In this document: positions 17,368 to 26,477 of the stretch, piece by piece
How positions within the stretch are numbered: position 1 is the first letter of the stretch
Layout of the letters: each line of letters begins with the position of its first letter
From: Sphingobacteriaceae bacterium
GTDB taxonomy: Bacteria > Bacteroidota > Bacteroidia > B-17B0 > Aurantibacillaceae
DNA length: 64,000 bases
Assembly (NCBI GenBank): GCA_002319075.1
Contig: NVQB01000001.1
Span: 3,968,001 to 4,032,000 of the forward strand
Reading direction: 5' to 3'
Position numbers and translations under genes: made by a program
Notes under the pieces: generated by a model
Seen by the model: the letters and a program-made list of their open reading frames with translations, nothing else
Database searches by the model: none
Told to the model about the DNA's origin: nothing

Positions 17368-17820
17368 TTATTTTCGTTTTTGAGCAAAAAAATCCTTTAT
17401 GATTTTCTCGCACTCCTCTGCAAGCACGCCTTTTACAATTTCTGTTTTTGGGTGCAGTACATTTTTTTCAAGCAGAGTAAATCCTTTCTTCATATCAGAG
17501 GCTCCAAACACAATGCCGCTGATCTGACTCCAGGCTAGAGCCCCGGCACACATCAAACATGGCTCCAGAGTTACATAAAGTGTGCATTCTACCAGGTATT
17601 TGCCACCAATGGCATGCGCTGCCGAAGTAATAGCTTGCATTTCGGCGTGGGCAGTAACATCGTTGAGCCTCTCTGTAAGGTTATGAGCGCGCGCAATTAT
17701 TCTGTTATCGGCAACCACAACAGCTCCCACCGGAACTTCGTCCGCATCGTAAGCTTTTTGCGCCTCTTTTAAGGCTTCGCGCATAAAATATTCTGGCGTG
17801 TATAAGGGTGCTATTGACAA
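17368..17820 (-). CDS. tadA: tRNA adenosine(34) deaminase TadA
   Basis: 150 residues of the cytidine/deoxycytidylate deaminase fold. The zinc site is complete: HAEMQAI (about 58-64, with the proton-shuttling Glu) and PCLMCAGAL (about 88-96). The N-terminal YFMREALKEAQKAYDADEVPVGAVVV and the length fit TadA, which converts A34 of tRNA to inosine. Related guanine deaminases share this motif, so the tRNA role is by best family fit. Its start overlaps the 3' end of the upstream 131-aa gene by 10 bp. Confidence 0.88.
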   Translation of the reverse strand: MSIAPLYTPEYFMREALKEAQKAYDADEVPVGAVVVADNRIIARAHNLTERLNDVTAHAEMQAITSAAHAIGGKYLVECTLYVTLEPCLMCAGALAWSQISGIVFGASDMKKGFTLLEKNVLHPKTEIVKGVLAEECEKIIKDFFAQKRK

Positions 17821-18206
17821 TTGCAGGTATTTGTGCTTGTGGTACTGATATCATAAATGCGGGTAATAGTGTCGCAATCGTACATCAATAATTTATAATT
17901 GTAAAGAGAATCGTACCCTTTTTTTGGCTGAATGTAATATTCGCCACAGGGTTCTTTGTGTATGTTGCTGAGATCGTAGTTAATTTCAAAATGTCTTAAT
18001 TCTACTTTAAGCAAGGCTTCGTTTTTACGCAGACATTTTAATTTGCACTGAGCTTTTTCAGAAAGGTTCATGGATTGAGAAACCAGTTGTTCCATTCGTA
18101 CTTCATTCGGCGTAGTGCAGGACCGCTGACCAAAGATTGCGAAAACCATTAGTAATCCAATTCCAAATCCAATACCGTAAAATTTTAAACGTCCCAAAAA
18201 AGTCAT
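17811..18206 (-). CDS. Membrane-anchored small protein, possibly DUF4258-like
   Basis: 131 residues. One N-terminal transmembrane segment (FYGIGFGIGLLMVFAIFGQR, about 8-27) is followed by a Cys and a periplasmic or cytoplasmic domain with seven or more cysteines (for example KAQCKLKCLRKNEALLKV, EPCGEYYIQPK, CDTITRI, CNCQ at the end). The N-terminus and the order VELRHFEINYDLSNIH recall Bacteroidota DUF4258 proteins, but I am only moderately confident. Its end overlaps tadA by 10 bp, so the two are translated from one message. Confidence 0.65.
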   Translation of the reverse strand: MTFLGRLKFYGIGFGIGLLMVFAIFGQRSCTTPNEVRMEQLVSQSMNLSEKAQCKLKCLRKNEALLKVELRHFEINYDLSNIHKEPCGEYYIQPKKGYDSLYNYKLLMYDCDTITRIYDISTTSTNTCNCQ

Positions 18207-18321
18207 GCGGCGAAGTTAAGCGCTATTTTTTAATTGGGGAAAGGAAATTTAAATTCATTTTCGTTTAGGGATGGGTCTGGCACTGGCATTCTTTTTGAGG
18301 TATATTGCTATAAGTCATGTT

Positions 18322-18696
18322 ATGGAAAATGCATCCAGGTTCAATAAAGTAGGAGCTATTTTAAGATTAAAATGCCCAAATTGCGGAAAAACAAACGTTT
18401 TTTATAAGGGTAAGTATCTGCTAGTTGGCACTCCTCAAATGAAAGAGGTTTGCGAAAGCTGCGGATATAGTTTTGATCGTGAGCCAGGCTATTTTCGCGG
18501 AGCAACTTACCTAAGTTACACACTCGCTCTCATTGAAGGGCTGATTGCTTTTTTACTTGCAAAATATCTTATATATGGCATAACAAACGTGGAACTTGTG
18601 CTGGTAACCGTGGCGGCTATTTTGTTATGTGCTGTTTGGAATTACAGGTTGGCAAGAGTCATGTGGATGAACATCGCTCCTGATAAAAATCAATAA
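18322..18696 (+). CDS. DUF983 family membrane protein with zinc-ribbon-like cysteines
   Basis: 124 residues from the ATG at 18322 (MENASRFNKVGAILRLKCP). A longer frame from 18271 adds 17 hydrophobic residues unlike the family. Two CxxC knuckles (CPNCG and CESCG, about residues 18-21 and 44-47) form a likely zinc ribbon. Two transmembrane segments follow the conserved PGYFRGATYLSYTLALIEG. DUF983 proteins have no proven role. The last 7 bp overlap the end of the convergent gene at 18690. Confidence 0.82.
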   Translation: MENASRFNKVGAILRLKCPNCGKTNVFYKGKYLLVGTPQMKEVCESCGYSFDREPGYFRGATYLSYTLALIEGLIAFLLAKYLIYGITNVELVLVTVAAILLCAVWNYRLARVMWMNIAPDKNQ

Positions 18697-19475
18697 CGAT
18701 CGAGACGGTGATAATCTATATCGTATCCTTTCGGAACTATAGGTTCTTTTATGCTTGAAGCAATTTTAGAGTCATTGATTTTAATTGCCGACAAACTGAA
18801 ATTAGAATATTGATACTTATTTTGAAAATCTACCGAATCCATTCTTCTTACCGGTAAAAAACTTTTTTTATCTATATAAATATTTGTAATTCTTTTTTTA
18901 CGATCAGGATCTTGCGAAATAATCTCAATTTTATAACAAACGTAATTCCCTACTTTTTCTTCTTCCAGCATTTTAATCTTGTTACTTTTTTTGAAAAATG
19001 GCTCGTAAGGAATTTTTTCAGTGTAATGATTCATCAAATTAGCAGTAGGAAAATTTTGTTTCAAAAGACTCATCGTTGGTTTTCCTTTTCCCCTTGGGCC
19101 TACTGTATCTATAGTGGCTTTTTTGCGGGTATGATTCATTGTAATATTCTTTTTTCCGTTATAGAAAAGTTCTGTTTTAAAGGTTATAGCGTAAAATTGA
19201 AACTGACTTGTCATTTTCATTTTACAACCTAACAAAGTATCTACACTTTCCCTCTCCATGGAAATAGTTGCTGAAGTTTTAAGTGTGTCATTTCCTCCGG
19301 CAAATTTTTGTACAAAGTTGCAATCGTAATTCACCGACTTCACATTCAATAAAGCAATTCGTGATCTGAGTAAAATATCATCACAGCTCACACGCTTCAT
19401 CTTTACGCTAAATCCAAAAATTAAAAAACTTATGAGGAAAAGAAGGACCGGTGATTTGTATCTGAAAAAATTCAT
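18690..19475 (-). CDS. Secreted or membrane-anchored LolA/MucB-fold-like protein
   Basis: 261 residues with an N-terminal hydrophobic segment (VLLFLISFLIFGFSV). The body is a run of beta strands with a central helix. ELFYNGKKNITMNH, YVCYKIEIISQDPDRKKR and NIYIDKKSFLPVRRMDSVD resemble the curved sheet of outer-membrane lipoprotein-carrier-like proteins, in which a KxxFLPVR-type strand is common. No direct family name can be given from sequence alone. It overlaps the convergent DUF983 gene by 7 bp. Confidence 0.6.
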   Translation of the reverse strand: MNFFRYKSPVLLFLISFLIFGFSVKMKRVSCDDILLRSRIALLNVKSVNYDCNFVQKFAGGNDTLKTSATISMERESVDTLLGCKMKMTSQFQFYAITFKTELFYNGKKNITMNHTRKKATIDTVGPRGKGKPTMSLLKQNFPTANLMNHYTEKIPYEPFFKKSNKIKMLEEEKVGNYVCYKIEIISQDPDRKKRITNIYIDKKSFLPVRRMDSVDFQNKYQYSNFSLSAIKINDSKIASSIKEPIVPKGYDIDYHRLDRY

Positions 19476-19654
19476 GCTTTAATATGTATCGAAATGCCTC
19501 GCGAAGGCAAAGATAACATTTAAAGTTTCGGTGGAGTGTTAGTAAATTATAAAACCGGGTTTTTCCCCTTTTTAATAACGGTTTTCTACTAACATGGAAA
19601 TGTTTATTAAAATTTAGAAGTGAAAAAGTGTATGCATTCTGTTTTCTCTCCTTA

Positions 19655-21262
19655 TCAATTATCCGATAGAATAAAGTTTAGGCCCCGTTCAAAGCCAATT
19701 AAGGGAGTTTCCATGTGTTGGAGTCCGGGATAAATTTCAAAGCGCGATCTTACCCTAAGAAGAGCCAGTTTTTTTTCAAAATCAGTGAATACCCCTATAT
19801 GGGTAGTAAGGTCGTCGTCAAATTCACCAAAACTTAGATAGCATCTTTTTTGAAGCGAAGTTATTTTGGAGGGATTTAGCGTGTTAGTATAATTTAAAAT
19901 ATAATTGTCTGCGTAATTCAACGAGGGGCTGATGCAAACATAATTTTTTATTAAAGTGTTCTCTTCTTTCAAATCAGTCAATAAACTCCAGATAGGGAAA
20001 TATCCTCCAAGCGAATGCCCCATTATGCTTACCTCTTTTTTATTGGTACGGAAACTTTGATGAGCGTAGGGTAGTAATTCCTTTTGAATAAAATCTCTGA
20101 ATTTATCAGCGCCGCCGCAAAGCAAACAACTATCTGCAACAAGGTCCCGGGGAAAAGTGTAATCTCGTTGTCTTAGTGAATCCATTAGGGCTACATTTGC
20201 ATAACCAATACCGATTAAAATAGCTTCAGACAAATGCTCTTTATTTTCGGGATCCCAAAAATCAGAGACGCCAGTGAAGTAGGCATTTGCGTCAAGTAAA
20301 AGAACGAGTGGATACGTTTTAGTTTTATTTTTTTGATAGTTAGACGGCAGATGCACAAAAAGTGAGAACGTATCCTTCACATAAGTTGATATCAGTACCT
20401 TTGTAGCGGAAATTTCCTTTTCATCTTTATCTGAATTTCTATTTGTCTCCGGCGTAAGAGCGGTAAGATTCATTAAATAGTGGTGTGGCGGTACCATCCA
20501 TTCTCCGAGACTTGTTTTTCTGACAAAGCTTTTGCTTCGGCCTCCTAATTTTACTTCAAGAGCGATTGCTTTTTTTCTTTTTTGAGATGGAAGAAATTCA
20601 AAAGCAACAACAACTTCGTTTTTGCCGTAAAGATTATATTCGGAAATAATGCAATGAAGCCAGCCTTCTTTTAATAATGCAGTTTTAAAAATGGGTTGTG
20701 TGTTTAGTCTTTCAGCGGGACGATTACCGTCGAACTTATAAATATTGATCCTGAATTTAACCGAGTCGGCATTGTCTTCATTAATATAGAGATCTACTGA
20801 GTTAAGTTTTGTGTTTGTTGCCGGAAGTTTTATGAGTTGTGCGATCTCAAATATATCATTCTGATTAATGGAAGCATCTATAAAATGAATGGCTGCATGC
20901 TTTGTGAGCCCAAATTTTGCTTCCACTAATTTGCTGGTAGAAATGCTAATTTCCGGTAGAACTGATGCTTGACGGAAGAGAGGAATAACCTTTTTACCGC
21001 TCGCCTCAATGGGGAGTTTAAAGTCGGCATAACCTATCAACGAAAAAGTAAGTGTATCGTTTTGAAAACTGGAAGGAATTGAAATAGAGAAAGTGCCATC
21101 GCTTAAACTCGTTGTCCCTAAATTTTTACCTTTGATTCCAATATTCACATAAGCCAGAGATTCGCGCGATAACGGATCGAGGACCTTACCTGAAATACTA
21201 ATTTGGGCACCTAAGGGTTGAATGAATAAAACGCTTGTAAAGAGTAGGATAAAACGCAGCAT
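19655..21262 (-). CDS. Secreted alpha/beta-hydrolase (esterase) with carboxypeptidase-regulatory-like N-terminal domain
   Basis: 535 residues. Signal peptide 1-19 (ending PLGAQ). A CarboxypepD_reg-like beta domain (about 20-92) has ISGKVLDPLSRESLAYVNI and LSDGTFSISIP. A middle beta domain covers about 100-265. The C-terminal hydrolase (about 290-535) is of the esterase D / enterochelin esterase type. It shows LFVHLPSNY, YPLVLLLDAN, the nucleophile elbow GHSLGG (about residue 414) and a probable catalytic His in PGLQHMETP (about 515). The acid is probably in GEFDDD. The substrate is unknown; a periplasmic or surface ester is plausible. No sorting domain of the T9SS is visible. Confidence 0.85.
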   Translation of the reverse strand: MLRFILLFTSVLFIQPLGAQISISGKVLDPLSRESLAYVNIGIKGKNLGTTSLSDGTFSISIPSSFQNDTLTFSLIGYADFKLPIEASGKKVIPLFRQASVLPEISISTSKLVEAKFGLTKHAAIHFIDASINQNDIFEIAQLIKLPATNTKLNSVDLYINEDNADSVKFRINIYKFDGNRPAERLNTQPIFKTALLKEGWLHCIISEYNLYGKNEVVVAFEFLPSQKRKKAIALEVKLGGRSKSFVRKTSLGEWMVPPHHYLMNLTALTPETNRNSDKDEKEISATKVLISTYVKDTFSLFVHLPSNYQKNKTKTYPLVLLLDANAYFTGVSDFWDPENKEHLSEAILIGIGYANVALMDSLRQRDYTFPRDLVADSCLLCGGADKFRDFIQKELLPYAHQSFRTNKKEVSIMGHSLGGYFPIWSLLTDLKEENTLIKNYVCISPSLNYADNYILNYTNTLNPSKITSLQKRCYLSFGEFDDDLTTHIGVFTDFEKKLALLRVRSRFEIYPGLQHMETPLIGFERGLNFILSDN

Positions 21263-21327
21263 CTGCTTAAACTGTAGGGTGTTGCTTTAAGACGCTTTAA
21301 GATTATGAATGTTACACTTAATTAAAA

Positions 21328-21501
21328 TTATTTTGGTGTTTTTTTATCTTTGACTTTCGATTTTCCATTTTCCTGCAAGGCTTTCTGAAGCAAATACTCG
21401 ATCTGCCCGTTCACGCTTCTGAATTCATCATCGGCCCATTTCTGGAGTTCTTTCAGTGTGTCGGGGTTGATGCGGAGTATGAATGCTTTTTTTTCTGCCA
21501 T
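21328..21501 (-). CDS. Small ribbon-helix-helix (Arc-like) DNA-binding protein
   Basis: 57 residues, read by hand from the ATG at 21501 to TAA at 21328. The start KKAFILRINPDTLKELQKW gives the beta strand and first helix of an Arc/MetJ ribbon-helix-helix. RSVNGQIEYLLQKAL gives the second helix, with the conserved N-G-Q-I-E-Y core seen in Arc-family proteins. A Lys-rich tail follows. Such proteins are dimeric repressors. The nearest upstream gene on the same strand is an SPFH protein, a pairing I know from other bacterial genomes. Its first 54 bp occur twice more upstream in a tandem array (see the repeat feature). Confidence 0.85.
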   Translation of the reverse strand: MAEKKAFILRINPDTLKELQKWADDEFRSVNGQIEYLLQKALQENGKSKVKDKKTPK

Positions 21502-21895
21502 TACACTATTGATAAACCAGTTTCAGAAAGGATTGTTGTTTTAACCACATAGAGACATAGGAGGCATGGAAAAAAGTTAGATTGGCCAAAGGCGCACATA
21601 GTATTAAACCTGCGGTTCAATTTGCGACGACCTGACTCATTGACTTCTTTCAGTGTGTCGGGATTGATGCGGAGTATGAATGCTTTTTTTTCTGCCATTA
21701 CACTATTGATAAACCAGTTTCAGAAAGGATTGTTGTTTTAACCACATAGAGACATAGGAGGCATAGAAAAAAGTTAGATTGGCCAAAGGCGCACATAGTA
21801 TTAAACCTGCGGTTCAATTTGCGACGACCTGACTCATTGACTTCTTTCAGTGTGTCGGGGTTGATGCGGAGTATGAATGCTTTTTTTTCTGCCAT
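21502..21895 (-). repeat. Two tandem 197-bp units, each with a copy of the RHH gene's first 18 codons plus a 143-bp spacer
   Basis: Units 21502-21698 and 21699-21895 differ at only about two positions (for example gcatgg against gcatag, and gggatt against ggggtt). Each holds an ATG, the 54 bp encoding MAEKKAFILRINPDTLKE and a 143-bp spacer with the phrase accacatagagacatagg. The copies create two 65-codon frames (21895 to 21698, 21698 to 21501). Each ends in TAA overlapping the next ATG as TAATG, so the chain could be translationally coupled into the intact gene. The sequence upstream of 21895 differs from the spacer and probably carries the original promoter. Recent duplication is inferred; an assembly error cannot be excluded. 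Confidence 0.85.
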
Positions 21896-22100
21896 TAATT
21901 TAGAATATCTATAAGTATACTACTACAAAATTAAACCACAACTTGAGCCCAACTTATTTCGCGATAGAGACAAAGATAAGGAGAGCAATTACCGGATGTA
22001 AAGAGTTGCACATAATAATACAAGCTTTGCTTCCGTGTGATAGAGTCAAACGCCCAACCTTTTTCCTGCTTCGTATTTATCAAGCTTAAAAATTAATTTG

Positions 22101-22955
22101 CTAGTGGTGCAGTGTACCTGTATTTACAATTGGACTAACCTCTTTATCACCACACAAAACTACCAGTAAATTACTTACCATAGCTGCTTTACGCTCTTCG
22201 TCAAGATGCACAATTTCACGTTCTGATAACTTTGATAAAGCCATTTCAACCATGCCCACAGCACCTTCTACAATTTGCCTGCGCGCTGCCACCACGGCTG
22301 TAGCTTGCTGTCTCCTCAACATGGCACCGGCTATTTCCTGTGCGTAGGCTAAATGACTAATGCGCGCTTCCATAACTTTGATACCTGCGGGGGCAAGACG
22401 CTCAGATAATTCATTCTCTAACAAACGACTTACCTGTTCTGATCCTCCACGTAAAGTTACTTCTGCCGTTTCTTCTTCGAAATTATCGTATGGACAAATG
22501 CTTGCCAGGTGTCGCACCGCAGCTTCACTTTGAATGTTGACATACTTGGTATAGTCATCTACCTCGAAACTCGCCTTTGCCGTATCCTGTACCTGCCACA
22601 CAATAATGGCAGCGATCTCTACCGGATTACCGATTTTGTCGTTTACTTTCAGCGATTGTCCATTCAGGTTTCTCGCTCTGAGGGATATAAATTTTCGGAT
22701 GTAAAAGGGGTTCACCCAATGGAAGCCGCTTTCTTTAACTGTGCCCTTATAAGTCCCGAATAAAATAAGTACGTTGGCTTCATTAGGATTTACTATGAGA
22801 AATCCTTTGCTGAAAAAGAAGACCGGTAGAAGAAGTATTACCGCGAGAGGAATTATATTTAATATGAAAGCAGCAATAGCTCCAACAGTAAGTAATACGC
22901 AAATACCAGCTATTCCGTATCCGGAAAATGGCTGAAGGGATTTTTCTTGAATCAT
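22101..22955 (-). CDS. SPFH (band 7) domain membrane protein
   Basis: 284 residues. Two N-terminal hydrophobic segments (about 13-30 and 33-51) are followed by the SPFH/band 7 domain (about 52-235). Visible parts are [46 protein letters not shown], and [24 protein letters not shown] proteins oligomerise in the membrane and are linked to membrane organisation or protease control. No associated NfeD gene is seen here. The downstream same-strand gene is the ribbon-helix-helix protein, about 600 bp away because of the tandem units. Confidence 0.9.
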   Translation of the reverse strand: MIQEKSLQPFSGYGIAGICVLLTVGAIAAFILNIIPLAVILLLPVFFFSKGFLIVNPNEANVLILFGTYKGTVKESGFHWVNPFYIRKFISLRARNLNGQSLKVNDKIGNPVEIAAIIVWQVQDTAKASFEVDDYTKYVNIQSEAAVRHLASICPYDNFEEETAEVTLRGGSEQVSRLLENELSERLAPAGIKVMEARISHLAYAQEIAGAMLRRQQATAVVAARRQIVEGAVGMVEMALSKLSEREIVHLDEERKAAMVSNLLVVLCGDKEVSPIVNTGTLHH

Positions 22956-23321
22956 AAATATGATATTAAATTGATATCACAAAGATATTAGATAAAAAAT
23001 GAGATAAGCAAGCAAAATCGTAAAAAAAGGATGAACGGTGGATTTTCGATTGGAATTTGCTGCGCGCTGGTATCTTGCCACAGATGGGCGAATTAACTGA
23101 ACTGAACTTTTACTTATAGTGCAAAGCACGGAGGGATGTTTTCTTTTATGCGCTGTAAGCCCCCTTCAATTTTCGAAAATTTATCTGGGTCCGCGCGATA
23201 TTCTTATTGCTAAGCAAACCTGCGATGGCAATAGATTTTAAGCTTTCCTTCTGAATGTACTATGGCATCTTCGATATACTATCGTTCGGTTTCGGTTTGA
23301 CCAAGTTGCGGAGAATGCTAC
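22956..23321. other. 366-bp gap without a gene
   Basis: No credible reading frame or structured RNA was seen. It lies between the SPFH start and the helicase stop, both on the minus strand. It contains gctaagcaaacctgc (23209-23223), a 15-base phrase that recurs at 52599-52613 near a hairpin. Confidence 0.6.
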
Positions 23322-24464
23322 TTAAATTCCCTGCAAATCCATCCCCTCACTATCAATCATCGTCACCCATTTGCCCATTTTCTTTTGGATGATTTTAAAA
23401 TGATGTTTGTCTTCTTCTGTGATAAAAGAAATCGCTTCACCAGGTGATTCGGCGCGACCTGTCCTTCCAATGCGGTGAACATAGTCTTTTGGTGAGCGGG
23501 GCAATTCGTAGTTGATGACGTGTGGTAAAAATTTAATATCAATACCACGCGACAATAAATCGGTGGTTACTAAAACACGCAGTGTTCCTTTTTTAAATCT
23601 GCTGAGGGCTTCGGTTCTTGCATCCTGGCTTTTTTTGCCGTGCATGGCCGTTGCCTCAATCCCGTTCTTTCTCAATTTATCAGCAACATTGTCTGCTTTA
23701 TAAACGGAGGAAACAAAGACAAGGACTTGTTTCCAAGCGTTGTGTTTAATGAGGTAACGCAAGAGCGGACCTTTTTTTTCCTCACTCACAAAATACGCGA
23801 GTTGCGAAATAAGATCGATGTTATTTTCTTCCGCTTCAATTTTAATAACAACCGGATCTCTCAATACCAGTTGATTGAGGCCATCGAGATCTTCGCTGAG
23901 CGTTGCTGAAAATAAAAGGTTTTGTCTTTTCCGGGGAAGCAACGAAAAGATTTTCTGCATCTCTTCTTTAAAACCGAGATTCAGCATTTTATCTGCCTCG
24001 TCTAAAACGAGAGTATCTATTTCTGATAAATGCACTGCGTTGCTTTCTACTAATTCGAGTAAACGTCCGGGTGTGGCCACAAGCACATTTACACCTTGTA
24101 AAGCCATCATTTGAGGGTTGATAGAAACACCACCATACACCGCAAGAGATTTTATTTTTTGGGGAAGAGCTAATCCGAATGTCTGGAAGACCTCTCTTAC
24201 CTGCGCCGCCAGCTCACGCGTTGGAACAAGCACTAGAACTTTTACGTGACGGTTTTTTGAAAGTGTATTGCCTTGTAAATTTTGTAAAATTGGTAACACA
24301 TAGGATGCGGTTTTACCCGATCCTGTTTGTGCAATTCCTAAAACATCTTTTCTTTTTAAGATGGCGGGAATTGCTTCTTTCTGAATAGGGTAAGGCTCTT
24401 TGTAGTTTTGCGCTTCGAGAGCCGTTAATAAAGAGGGAGGTAATCCTAAATCAGAAAATGACAT
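23322..24464 (-). CDS. DEAD-box RNA helicase (RhlE-like)
   Basis: 380 residues. The helicase core motifs are in order: Q motif (YKEPYPIQKEAIP), I AQTGSGKT, Ia PTRELAAQ, Ib ATPGR, II DEAD, III SAT, then LVTTDLLSRGIDI and HRIGRTGRA. It lacks the long basic C-terminal tail found in many RhlE proteins. It unwinds RNA in cold adaptation, ribosome assembly or mRNA turnover in related bacteria; which of these applies here is unknown. Confidence 0.92.
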   Translation of the reverse strand: MSFSDLGLPPSLLTALEAQNYKEPYPIQKEAIPAILKRKDVLGIAQTGSGKTASYVLPILQNLQGNTLSKNRHVKVLVLVPTRELAAQVREVFQTFGLALPQKIKSLAVYGGVSINPQMMALQGVNVLVATPGRLLELVESNAVHLSEIDTLVLDEADKMLNLGFKEEMQKIFSLLPRKRQNLLFSATLSEDLDGLNQLVLRDPVVIKIEAEENNIDLISQLAYFVSEEKKGPLLRYLIKHNAWKQVLVFVSSVYKADNVADKLRKNGIEATAMHGKKSQDARTEALSRFKKGTLRVLVTTDLLSRGIDIKFLPHVINYELPRSPKDYVHRIGRTGRAESPGEAISFITEEDKHHFKIIQKKMGKWVTMIDSEGMDLQGI

Positions 24465-24512
24465 AAAGTGAAATTAATTTCCTGTAAATATAACTAATAG
24501 CACAGCGGTATT

Positions 24513-24935
24513 TCAATTTTTTCGTATCACTTCAATCTCCTGATTTATTTCTTTTAATGCACTTATAAAACCTGTTTTATCTTGTGGAGAGATCATCACA
24601 GAATCAAATTTATTATAAAAAAGTTCCAATCTGTCTGTGGAGGCCGCGGGCGATTTAATAATTCCCCATGTTTCTTCGATTTTATAGATGGAAGAAATTG
24701 GAATCTCAAGTTTATAAAATGGTCCCGAGCTAATTAGTAATCTATCTTCAATGATCTTATAACAAATAGAGAAAATGGTATAGAAAGCCACCAGTATAAA
24801 GGGAATCGCAACAAAAAGAGCGGTGTAATCTTTTATATAAATGCATAAAATTAAAATGCCGAAGATTAATAGAGGAAGAGAAATTACAAATCCTAAACCT
24901 ATTTTTGTTTTAAAGTTTTTTGCATTTGTGGTCAT
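24513..24935 (-). CDS. Membrane-anchored bacterial PH-domain-like protein
   Basis: 140 residues with two adjacent transmembrane segments (about 11-32 and 38-58). They are followed by a beta-rich domain starting YKIIEDRLLISSGPFYKLEIPISSIYKIEE, the usual opening of bPH/YdbT-like domains (a strand, a turn, then 'I..IxxI' leading on). The end KTGFISALKEINQEIEVI is the closing helix. Function unknown. It is 11 bp upstream-adjacent to the AHSA1-type gene, so the pair is probably one unit. Confidence 0.72.
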   Translation of the reverse strand: MTTNAKNFKTKIGLGFVISLPLLIFGILILCIYIKDYTALFVAIPFILVAFYTIFSICYKIIEDRLLISSGPFYKLEIPISSIYKIEETWGIIKSPAASTDRLELFYNKFDSVMISPQDKTGFISALKEINQEIEVIRKN

Positions 24936-24945
24936 GTTTCAGGAC

Positions 24946-25431
24946 TTAAATTTCTTCTTTCATTTTCAATAATTCTTCTTCCAGCCTGTCAAAATTTTCT
25001 TCATTAGATGGAACTACCACAGGTTTCAGACTCTTGCAGGTTTGTGGATCATCAAATATCATTTTAAAGGTAAGCTCTGTTTTATGTCCCGGCCTTTCGC
25101 TAAAGGTTGTTACCACCTGGAAGTAGGGTTTGGTATGACGTTTCCAGATGAGTAATTCGGGAGCAACAATCTGAATAAACTCTACTTCGTTATTGTAGTC
25201 TCTTTTATCGGGACCATGCATCGTGAAGACCCATCTGCCGCCGATTTCCAGATCAAATTTATGAAAGCTGTTCGTAAACCCTTTTGGTCCCCACCAGTTT
25301 TTTAAATGTTCTGGATCAGTCCATGCTTTATAAACAAGTTCCTGATGAGCATCAATAATTCTGGTTGTTATAATTTCGCAGTCGGAAGAGGAAGCAGGTG
25401 ATGTTGAAGAAACGTTCATTATGTTATTCAT
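24946..25431 (-). CDS. SRPBCC / AHSA1-like protein
   Basis: 161 residues from the first ATG (an alternative Met lies 4 codons in). The AHSA1 signature is clear: ITTRIIDAHQELVYKAWTDPEHLKNWWGPKGF, then FDLEIGGRWVFTMHGPD and ELLIWKRHTKPYF. The fold binds hydrophobic ligands or acts as an Hsp90-activator-like module. A role in stress or small-molecule handling is only inferred. It is adjacent to a PH-domain membrane protein (11 bp). Confidence 0.83.
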   Translation of the reverse strand: MNNIMNVSSTSPASSSDCEIITTRIIDAHQELVYKAWTDPEHLKNWWGPKGFTNSFHKFDLEIGGRWVFTMHGPDKRDYNNEVEFIQIVAPELLIWKRHTKPYFQVVTTFSERPGHKTELTFKMIFDDPQTCKSLKPVVVPSNEENFDRLEEELLKMKEEI

Positions 25432-25602
25432 ATTTGTTTCTGAAATTTCGGGACTATTTTTGCCGCAGCAAAATTATTTGTGAAATTTTGGTGGGAATTT
25501 TTTTATTAAAACACTATCATTTGCGCCGGGATGCAAATTTCGATAGCCTCTAAACTAAGGATCCAGTGGTTATTAAATTGAAGGTTTGCATTGACAGGTA
25601 TC

Positions 25603-26466
25603 TCACCTTGCAATAACAAGTTTTCTGCAAACGCACCAAATACCGTCAGACATGCGGAGTGTATAAAAACCACGGGGCAAAGAACTAAGGTCAAGTATAG
25701 TCACTTGAGAATTGATGTCTTTTTTTAGAAAAGCCAATTGTCCGAGCTCATTATAAATTTGTGCCTCACAGAACTGAGGGGCGTTTGCAAATTGAAGCGT
25801 TAAATTAGTAACCACAGGGTTAGGGTAAAATAAAAAAGAGTTTTCGTTTTTTAGCTCCTCAACACCTGTTGTTAGTGGTATTGGTGATCGCGCGATTTCG
25901 AAATTATCTATCAGGTTCCAGGAAGAATAACCGGGAACAGTTTTTACAGTAATGTATTCTGATGCCTGCGAAGCCGTGAACGAAAAATTAATTTGCGACC
26001 AGGTATTATAGTTGGGAATAGCCAGGTTTATCTGTGTGCCAAAGGTAGAGTCTGTAAGCGATTCACCGACTTTTACACCGGATATTAAGTTTTGAAAATT
26101 TGAATTTCCGTAAACATAAAAAGATAGATAATAGGTGATACCTGGTGCGAGCGGTGAGTTGAGTTCGATTGCAACTGCGTCAGAAGTTGTTCCGGTGTTT
26201 GATGCAATACCCAGGCACCATCCTCCTTGTTGTGGAGTAAAGCAGAGGGTGTCGAGAATGTCAGTCTCACCGAGATAAGCGGGGTTGCCTGTATTGGTTT
26301 TGCCGAACGCTTTTACATGTGGCATTTTTGTGTTAAACAGTTGATCTGATTGATTACTGGTGCAGGCAGTAAGACTATGGTTTTCGAAACTTCCATTGTA
26401 AAACGATTGCGCTTGAACCGTCAGCGAAAAAACCGAGAACAAAACAACTACTTTGAAATAGCTCAT
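25603..26466 (-). CDS. T9SS cargo protein (type A sorting domain), paralogue A
   Basis: 287 residues. Signal peptide 1-19 (ending TVQAQ). The N-terminal half (SFYNGSFENHSLTACTSN through VKAFG, then GGWCLGIA and YYLSFYVYGNSNFQNL) is a jellyroll-like, carbohydrate-binding-type beta domain by pattern. The last 75 residues are a type A T9SS sorting domain: FLFYPNPVVTNLTLQF, ELGQLAFLKKDI, LDLSSLPRGFYTLRMS. The gene downstream of its paralogue at 26478 is only 11 bp away; the two share about the same layout and three cysteine positions. Substrate unknown. Confidence 0.85.
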   Translation of the reverse strand: MSYFKVVVLFSVFSLTVQAQSFYNGSFENHSLTACTSNQSDQLFNTKMPHVKAFGKTNTGNPAYLGETDILDTLCFTPQQGGWCLGIASNTGTTSDAVAIELNSPLAPGITYYLSFYVYGNSNFQNLISGVKVGESLTDSTFGTQINLAIPNYNTWSQINFSFTASQASEYITVKTVPGYSSWNLIDNFEIARSPIPLTTGVEELKNENSFLFYPNPVVTNLTLQFANAPQFCEAQIYNELGQLAFLKKDINSQVTILDLSSLPRGFYTLRMSDGIWCVCRKLVIAR

Positions 26467-26477
26467 TTTTGGGCATA

